From Prevotella aurantiaca JCM 15754 (lineage in GTDB: Bacteria; Bacteroidota; Bacteroidia; Bacteroidales; Bacteroidaceae): DNA of 64,000 nucleotides. Where the stretch lies: positions 1 through 64,000 of the forward strand of contig NZ_BAKF01000001.1 in assembly GCF_000614025.1 (NCBI RefSeq). Direction: 5' to 3'. This document shows positions 59,022 to 64,000 of the stretch, piece after piece (the stretch's first letter is position 1; every line of letters starts with the position of its first letter). Made by a program: the position numbers and the translations under genes. The notes beneath the pieces were generated by a model. That model was not told where the DNA came from, did not search any database, and was given only the letters and a program-made list of their open reading frames with translations.

Positions 59022-59177
59022 TTGTAAAGAAAATATCAATGAAAAACGATAGCATCGGTTTCGCATTGCAAAAGAGCCTATATTGCAACGCAAAAGGGCC
59101 TGTTTTACCGTGCAAAAGAGGCTGTTTTGCAACGTAAAACAAGGGGTATTGCAATATGCTGATAACGAGTATGTTAC
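59022..59177 (+). repeat. Dispersed palindromic repeat, copy R10
   Basis: Family copy with the full left end TGTAAAGAAAATATCAATG, shared with R2 and R3. The internal units are rearranged (GCAAAAGAGCCTATATTGC first). It is the main content of the gap between the OmpA-like gene and yeiH. Confidence 0.82.
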
Positions 59178-59366
59178 ACAAAAGATACGCTTCTGTAAAA
59201 TGTTTACAATTTTACAGAAGCGTTATTGCCTTTATCGTTAAAAATGAAAACGAATATTTTAAGGAACGAAAGCCTAATTTGACCACTCGAATACAAGGAC
59301 TTTCGATTCTGAAAAGCACAATTCTTCCCCACCCTAAAGCAGACTTTTGCTGTGCTTTCGCTATCT

Positions 59367-60403
59367 TTACATGAGCATTGGAACTACGAAACGGGCCAGA
59401 CAATAGCCGCCTCCTATGAGCCAACAATAGATAATGGCTGCCAACAAGAAGGTTTAAAACCTGCTTTCTTAAACTTATCTATGCTTGTTTCTGCTCCTAA
59501 TGCCGTCATAGCCATCGTCAAAAGGAAGGTGTCTAAGGTTACAATGCCTTTCACAACTGGCTCGGGCAACAGGTTAAAACTATTGAAACAGATTACAAGT
59601 AGGAACATTATGGCAAACCAAGGCACCTGTATTTTGCTCTTCTTACCCTCTGTCTGTTCGCGATTGGCAACATCTTTTGCCACAAAAAAGGCGATAACGA
59701 GTAGCACAGGAACCAACATCATAACGCGAATCATCTTTACTATGATGGCATTATCGCTGATTGCGGCTCCCATTGCATTGCCTGCTCCTACTACGTGGGC
59801 TACTTCGTGTATGGTAGAACCAGCGAAAATACCCATCTGTTGAGCGGGCAAATCGAACACGCCAGCACGATAAAGAACGGGATAAAGGAACATGGAGAGG
59901 GTGCCAAAGATAACTACTGTGGCTACGGCAACAGCGGTTTTGTAGGGCTTCGGACGTATTGCGCCGTCCACACCCATAACGGCTGCCGCTCCACAAATGG
60001 CACTTCCGCAGGCTGTAAGCAACGCTATGCTGCGGTCCATCTTTAGCAATTTGCCCACGAAAAGACCGAGCAGAATGGTTACGGTTACTACAATGGCATC
60101 GATAATGATGGCTGGTAAGCCAACAGCAGTGATGTCTTGGAAGGTTAATTTAAAGCCGTAGAGAATGATACCGAAGCGTAAGATGCGTTTCGAACAGAAT
60201 ACAATACCAGGTGTCCACGTCTCTGGTAGGTTGTTTCTCAGGCTGTTAGCGTAAAGCATACCAAGGATAATACCGATTATCATTGGCGAAAACGACAGGA
60301 TTTTGGCAAACTCCATGTCGCCGAGATAAAAGGCAGCACATGCAAAAAGTGCCATTAAAAGGACTCCATGAAGCATGCTACTGCGTTGTTCTGTAAGTTT
60401 CAT
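59367..60403 (-). CDS. yeiH: YeiH family (UPF0324) putative sulfate exporter (frameshift near its end)
   Basis: Integral membrane protein with about ten helices, family UPF0324/YeiH. Segments: GIILGMLYANSLRN, ILYGFKLTFQDI, TACGSAICGAAAVMG and FAGSTIHEVAHVVGAGNAMG. Homologues are called sulfate exporters, but the substrate is not well established. As read, the frame stops at 59414 after AGFKPSCWQP. One T is missing at 59449-59450 (CCTTTCTTG expected). Restored, the last helix reads FLLAAIIYCWLIGGGYCLA and the gene ends at 59367, giving about 345 residues. A TACCTTTG box on the minus strand at 60494-60487 is the likely promoter. Confidence 0.88.
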
Positions 60404-60746
60404 ATATGTTGTTTTAATACTTGTTATTCGCTCTTTGCAGGCTTATTTCTGAGTCGAAAAAGTGTCATAACACGGTTTTATTGCTGCAAAGGTACAGAAA
60501 AATCAATAACTCGGTTATACAGAACGACAATTATTTAACATCTTCTACCTACCCTTTGCACCTCCATTGTAAAAGAAATGGTAACCTATCCCCATTATTA
60601 GGTATTTTGATAAAGTTTTAAGTAGACGATGTTTTCCCTACAACGATTTCTTTGTATCTTTGTAGTAGTTAAGTGGCTTTGGGGGTATCAGTCTGCAAGT
60701 TGCTAATACCTGCCATCGCATTACTTTTGTTTTAAAGGACAAGATT
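60404..60746. other. Divergent promoter region of yeiH and feoAB
   Basis: No gene. It holds the minus-strand TACCTTTG (60494-60487) for yeiH and the plus-strand TATCTTTG (60655-60662) for feoAB. A Fur- or iron-box cannot be made out. Confidence 0.55.
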
Positions 60747-63221
60747 ATGAAGTTATCAGAACTGAAGACAGGCGAAACGGGTATCATAGTTAAGGTTTCG
60801 GGACATGGAGGCTTCAGAAAACGAATCATAGAGATGGGGTTTATCAACGGAAAAGAGGTGAAAGTACTCCTCAATGCTCCGCTACAAGACCCTGTGAAAT
60901 ACCGCATTATGGGCTACGAGGTAAGCCTCCGACACAGCGAAGCAGACTTGATTGAGGTGATGGCTGTGGACGCAACGCCTCGTAACACAATGGATAACAC
61001 TCAATACAACCCCGCTATTGAGGCCGACCCTAACGACCCTTTTGAACCCGCACTTACGCCCGACGAGGCTGTGAAAGTGGCTAACCGAAAGCACCACACC
61101 ATCAATGTGGCGCTCGTGGGCAACCCTAACTGCGGCAAAACATCGCTCTTTAACTTTGCTTCGGGAGCGCACGAACGTGTCGGAAACTACTCGGGCGTTA
61201 CGGTAGATGCCAAGTATGGCTACACCGATATGCTGGGCTACCACTTCGAATTGGTCGATTTGCCAGGCACATATAGTCTTTCTGCTTACAGTCCAGAGGA
61301 ACTTTACGTGCGCAAACAAATCGTTGAGAAGACGCCAGACATCGTTATCAACGTTATCGATGCATCGAACCTCGAGCGTAACCTCTACCTTACTACGCAA
61401 CTAATTGATATGCATGTACCTATGGTATGTGCGTTAAACATGTACGACGAGGTAGAAAACAGGGGCGACAACATCGACTATAAGAAGCTCGGAACGCTGC
61501 TTGGAGTGCCTATGGTGCCCACTGTGTTCAAGTCGGGAAGGGGCGTTGAGGACCTATTCAGAACGGTAATACAGATCTATGAGGGCAAAGATGGCGACTC
61601 TCCGCTATACCGACACATTCACATCAACCACGGACACGAACTCGAAAATGGTATTGCCGAAATAAAGGAACACTTGAAACGTGAACCTGATATTAAGCAA
61701 AAGTACTCTACGCGCTACCTTGCGATTAAGCTATTGGAGAACGATGAGGAAACCGAAAAGCTTGTTTCTACTTTCTCGGAGGCCAAAGAGATAATGCAAC
61801 ACCGCGACGAAACGGCAAAAAGAGTAAAGGAAGAGACGGGTAAAGATAGCGAAACGGCTATCATGGACGCTAAGTATGGTTTCATTCACGGAGCGTTGCA
61901 AGAGGCTAAATATACCACAGGCGAAGGTAAAGATACTTATACTACCACTCGCAAAGTAGACAAAATACTAACGAATAAGTATCTGGGCTTCCCGCTTTTC
62001 TTCCTCATTCTCTTTGTCATGTTTACTGCAACGTTCACTCTTGGGCAGTATCCTATGGACTGGATTGATGCTGGTGTGGCTTGGATTTCGGAACTTTTAA
62101 ACAACGTTTTGCCCGATGGTCCAGTGAAAGCCATGCTCGTTGATGGTGCCATTGCGGGTGTTGGAGCCGTTATTGTGTTCCTTCCGCAAATCCTAATCCT
62201 ATACTTTTTCATCTCGTACATGGAGGATTGTGGCTACATGTCGCGCGCTGCTTTCATCATGGACAGGCTCATGCACAAGATGGGACTGCATGGAAAGTCG
62301 TTCATTCCGCTTATTATGGGCTTCGGTTGCAACGTTCCTGCCGTCATGGCAACGCGTACAATAGAGAGCAAACGCAGTCGTTTGGTTACGATGTTGGTAT
62401 TGCCTATGATGAGCTGTTCGGCTCGCTTACCTATTTATATAATGATAACAGGGTCGTTTTTTGCTGCTCAATATCGCTCAACTGTTATGATGGCGCTTTA
62501 CGTTATCGGTATTCTGATAGCGGTATTGCTGGCTCGTCTTTTCTCTAAAACTCTTGTAAAGGGCGAAGATACACCTTTTGTGATGGAACTTCCACCCTAC
62601 CGTTTCCCTACATGGAAGGCGATAGGACGCCACACTTGGGAGAAAGGTAAGCAGTATTTGAAGAAGATGGGAGGCATCATTCTGGTGGCTTCGGTCATCG
62701 TTTGGGCCTTAGGCTACTTCCCATTGCCCGACAATCCCGACATGGGAAAGCAGGAACAGCAGGAGCAAAGCTATATTGGTAGAATAGGAAAGACCATCGA
62801 ACCAGTGTTCCGTCCGATGGGTTTCGATTGGCGTTTAGACGTTGGTTTGCTTGCTGGTGTGGGCGCAAAGGAGATTGTTGCTTCTACGATGGGCGTGCTA
62901 TATACCAACAACGACTCGTTCGGAAACGACAATGAGTACAACGATGAAAGCGGTAAATACGAGCTATTGCGCCACCAAATGACTGCCGACATTGCGAAAC
63001 GAAACAACATTTCATACGATGCAGCAAAGCCTTTGGCCACGTTAACGGCTTTCTGTTTCTTGCTTTTTGTGTTGCTCTACTTCCCTTGTGTGGCTACCAT
63101 TGCAGCCATAAAAGGCGAAACGGGCAGTTGGAAATGGGGCTTGTTTGCTGCCTTCTACACCACAGCATTAGCATGGGTGGTCAGCGCTATCGTCTTCCAA
63201 GTGGGCAGACTCTTCCTCTAA
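60747..63221 (+). CDS. feoB: Fused FeoA-FeoB ferrous iron transporter
   Basis: Fe(II) uptake protein of 824 residues. Residues 1-75 are a FeoA SH3-like domain (MKLSELKTGETGIIVKVSGH). The FeoB G domain has G1 GNPNCGKT at 125-132, G2/G3 GNYSGVTVDAK and DLPGTYSLSAYSPEE, and NMYDEV in place of the G4 NxxD. About eight membrane helices follow from residue 410, with the two gate motifs (FGCNVPAVMATRTIES and GVGAKEIVASTMGVLY). FeoA-FeoB fusion is normal in Bacteroidetes. The substrate Fe(II) is known for the family. Confidence 0.96.
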   Translation: MKLSELKTGETGIIVKVSGHGGFRKRIIEMGFINGKEVKVLLNAPLQDPVKYRIMGYEVSLRHSEADLIEVMAVDATPRNTMDNTQYNPAIEADPNDPFEPALTPDEAVKVANRKHHTINVALVGNPNCGKTSLFNFASGAHERVGNYSGVTVDAKYGYTDMLGYHFELVDLPGTYSLSAYSPEELYVRKQIVEKTPDIVINVIDASNLERNLYLTTQLIDMHVPMVCALNMYDEVENRGDNIDYKKLGTLLGVPMVPTVFKSGRGVEDLFRTVIQIYEGKDGDSPLYRHIHINHGHELENGIAEIKEHLKREPDIKQKYSTRYLAIKLLENDEETEKLVSTFSEAKEIMQHRDETAKRVKEETGKDSETAIMDAKYGFIHGALQEAKYTTGEGKDTYTTTRKVDKILTNKYLGFPLFFLILFVMFTATFTLGQYPMDWIDAGVAWISELLNNVLPDGPVKAMLVDGAIAGVGAVIVFLPQILILYFFISYMEDCGYMSRAAFIMDRLMHKMGLHGKSFIPLIMGFGCNVPAVMATRTIESKRSRLVTMLVLPMMSCSARLPIYIMITGSFFAAQYRSTVMMALYVIGILIAVLLARLFSKTLVKGEDTPFVMELPPYRFPTWKAIGRHTWEKGKQYLKKMGGIILVASVIVWALGYFPLPDNPDMGKQEQQEQSYIGRIGKTIEPVFRPMGFDWRLDVGLLAGVGAKEIVASTMGVLYTNNDSFGNDNEYNDESGKYELLRHQMTADIAKRNNISYDAAKPLATLTAFCFLLFVLLYFPCVATIAAIKGETGSWKWGLFAAFYTTALAWVVSAIVFQVGRLFL

Positions 63222-63346
63222 CAGCACGTACCGAAGGCCCCGCTCCGTGCTAATATGGGTGCGGAGGTGGGTGTATTGTTCTTGTAAAATTAGGTAAAAA
63301 ACGTCAATTCACCCACTGGAATGGTGCGGATAGTGTAATTATTGTA

Positions 63347-63354
63347 TATCTTTG
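63347..63354 (+). promoter_or_regulatory. Promoter (-7 box) of the last gene
   Basis: TATCTTTG about 28 bases before the ATG at 63382; the -33 box is weak. Confidence 0.5.
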
Positions 63355-63381
63355 TAATCTGAAATCTGAAAACTTTGTAAT

Positions 63382-64000
63382 ATGAAAAGATATATCTTAG
63401 GTGCCATTTGTGCCTTTATGGCAGCCACAGCCATCGCTCAAGAGTACCACGGAGAGATGGAACGACTGTATCCCGATAAGGTTAAGACACCTCAAACAAA
63501 CAAGAAAACAACTCAACCAACTAACAAAACCACTACGACAACGACTGCGGAAGAGGCCACAACACTACTTCCTGAGTTGCAACAGCTAGCCAACGAACTG
63601 CTTAAAGGGCATAAAGGCAGCATTATTGCCATCAGACCAAGCACGGGAGAGGTGATATGTTTGGCGACAAACTCGCCCGAAGGACCGAACAACGACCTCG
63701 CTATTGCCACCGCTTATGCCCCTGGTTCTACCTTTAAAACGGCTCAAGCGCTCACGTTTCTGTCGGAAGGAATCATCAAGGCCGATACAAAACAAACGTG
63801 CTTTGGGGCTTTTCGTGAAGAGAACATCAAGGTGAAGTGCCACAAACACGCCTCTCCGCTGATGCTACGCAGTGCCATTGCCAACTCGTGCAACACTTTT
63901 TTCCTAAAGTCTTTCAAGGATATGATTGGCAATAAAGCCAAATATGGCTCTTTCGATGTAGCCATCGAAAAGTGGCATAGCTACATGAAGAGCATGGGAT
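63382..64000 (+). CDS. Secreted penicillin-binding transpeptidase (partial)
   Basis: The frame is open to the window edge; 206 complete codons are visible. A signal peptide (1-19, ending TAIAQ) and a low-complexity Lys/Gln/Thr-rich stretch (34-60) lead into a transpeptidase domain with the SxxK motif STFK (Ser116, Lys119) and the SxN motif SCN (169-171). It resembles the catalytic half of PBP2-type enzymes without the usual N-terminal dimerisation domain. Whether it has the third motif (KTG) cannot be seen. Role: cross-linking or trimming of peptidoglycan in the periplasm. Confidence 0.85.
   Translation, partial: MKRYILGAICAFMAATAIAQEYHGEMERLYPDKVKTPQTNKKTTQPTNKTTTTTTAEEATTLLPELQQLANELLKGHKGSIIAIRPSTGEVICLATNSPEGPNNDLAIATAYAPGSTFKTAQALTFLSEGIIKADTKQTCFGAFREENIKVKCHKHASPLMLRSAIANSCNTFFLKSFKDMIGNKAKYGSFDVAIEKWHSYMKSMG

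Noticed and set aside
7045-59177. Insertion sequence as the source of the dispersed repeat
   Set aside because: No transposase frame, whole or broken, is present anywhere in the window.
59352-59843. Plus-strand frame of 163 codons
   Set aside because: Antisense to the conserved yeiH gene and without family features.

Overview
The window looks like a chromosome segment from an oral Prevotella (Bacteroidetes), possibly of the P. intermedia/nigrescens group. This rests on five tandem secreted C10 cysteine peptidases of the streptopain/interpain type with type IX secretion (T9SS) tail domains, a BspA-like leucine-rich-repeat protein, a fused FeoA-FeoB, a Na+-NQR operon, DUF3127 and DUF4835/PorD genes, and promoters of the Bacteroidetes type (TTG or TTTG, 19-20 nt, TAnnTTTG). 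The species is an inference; the phylum is well supported.

Layout. 0.1-3.2 kb (minus strand): glyA, then pyrI and pyrB. 3.4-6.6 kb: a class A penicillin-binding protein and a small secreted protein. 7.6-10.8 kb: the BspA-like surface protein. 11-12.4 kb (minus): an SDR oxidoreductase and a DUF3127 SSB-like protein. 12.7-20.2 kb (plus): dnaN, a DEDDh exonuclease, coaBC, porD, recN, and a degenerate trypsin-fold/TPR protein. 20.3-21.2 kb: tRNA-Arg, tRNA-Ser and tRNA-Glu. 22.2-26.2 kb: an McrBC type IV restriction locus flanked by two directly repeated copies of a dispersed element. 26.9-32.7 kb (minus): nqrABCDEF. 32.8-37.3 kb: a TamB-like protein. 37.5-56.0 kb: five tandem C10 peptidase units of about 3.65-4 kb. 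56.4-64 kb: proS, an OmpA lipoprotein, a YeiH-like exporter, feoAB, and the start of a penicillin-binding transpeptidase running off the window.

The most unusual region is the peptidase array. Every unit carries the same parts: a promoter with exactly 20 nt between its boxes, a 385-391 nt leader with a hairpin that shows compensatory changes and a palindromic loop, a short candidate leader peptide (in four units), the peptidase gene, a near-identical terminator, and one copy of a ~150 bp palindromic repeat. The fifth gene has lost both catalytic residues (Cys to Pro, His to Val) but keeps the signal peptide and T9SS tail, so it is probably a secreted pseudoenzyme. The fourth has an extra domain. 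The ~150 bp repeat occurs ten times in the window, always between genes.

Six genes (glyA twice, mcrB, mcrC, two peptidases, yeiH) carry single-base losses that break the frame. All seven events are one-base deletions, mostly in short homopolymers, and the protein continues perfectly in the next frame. I read these mainly as probable sequencing errors, although real lesions cannot be excluded from the sequence alone.
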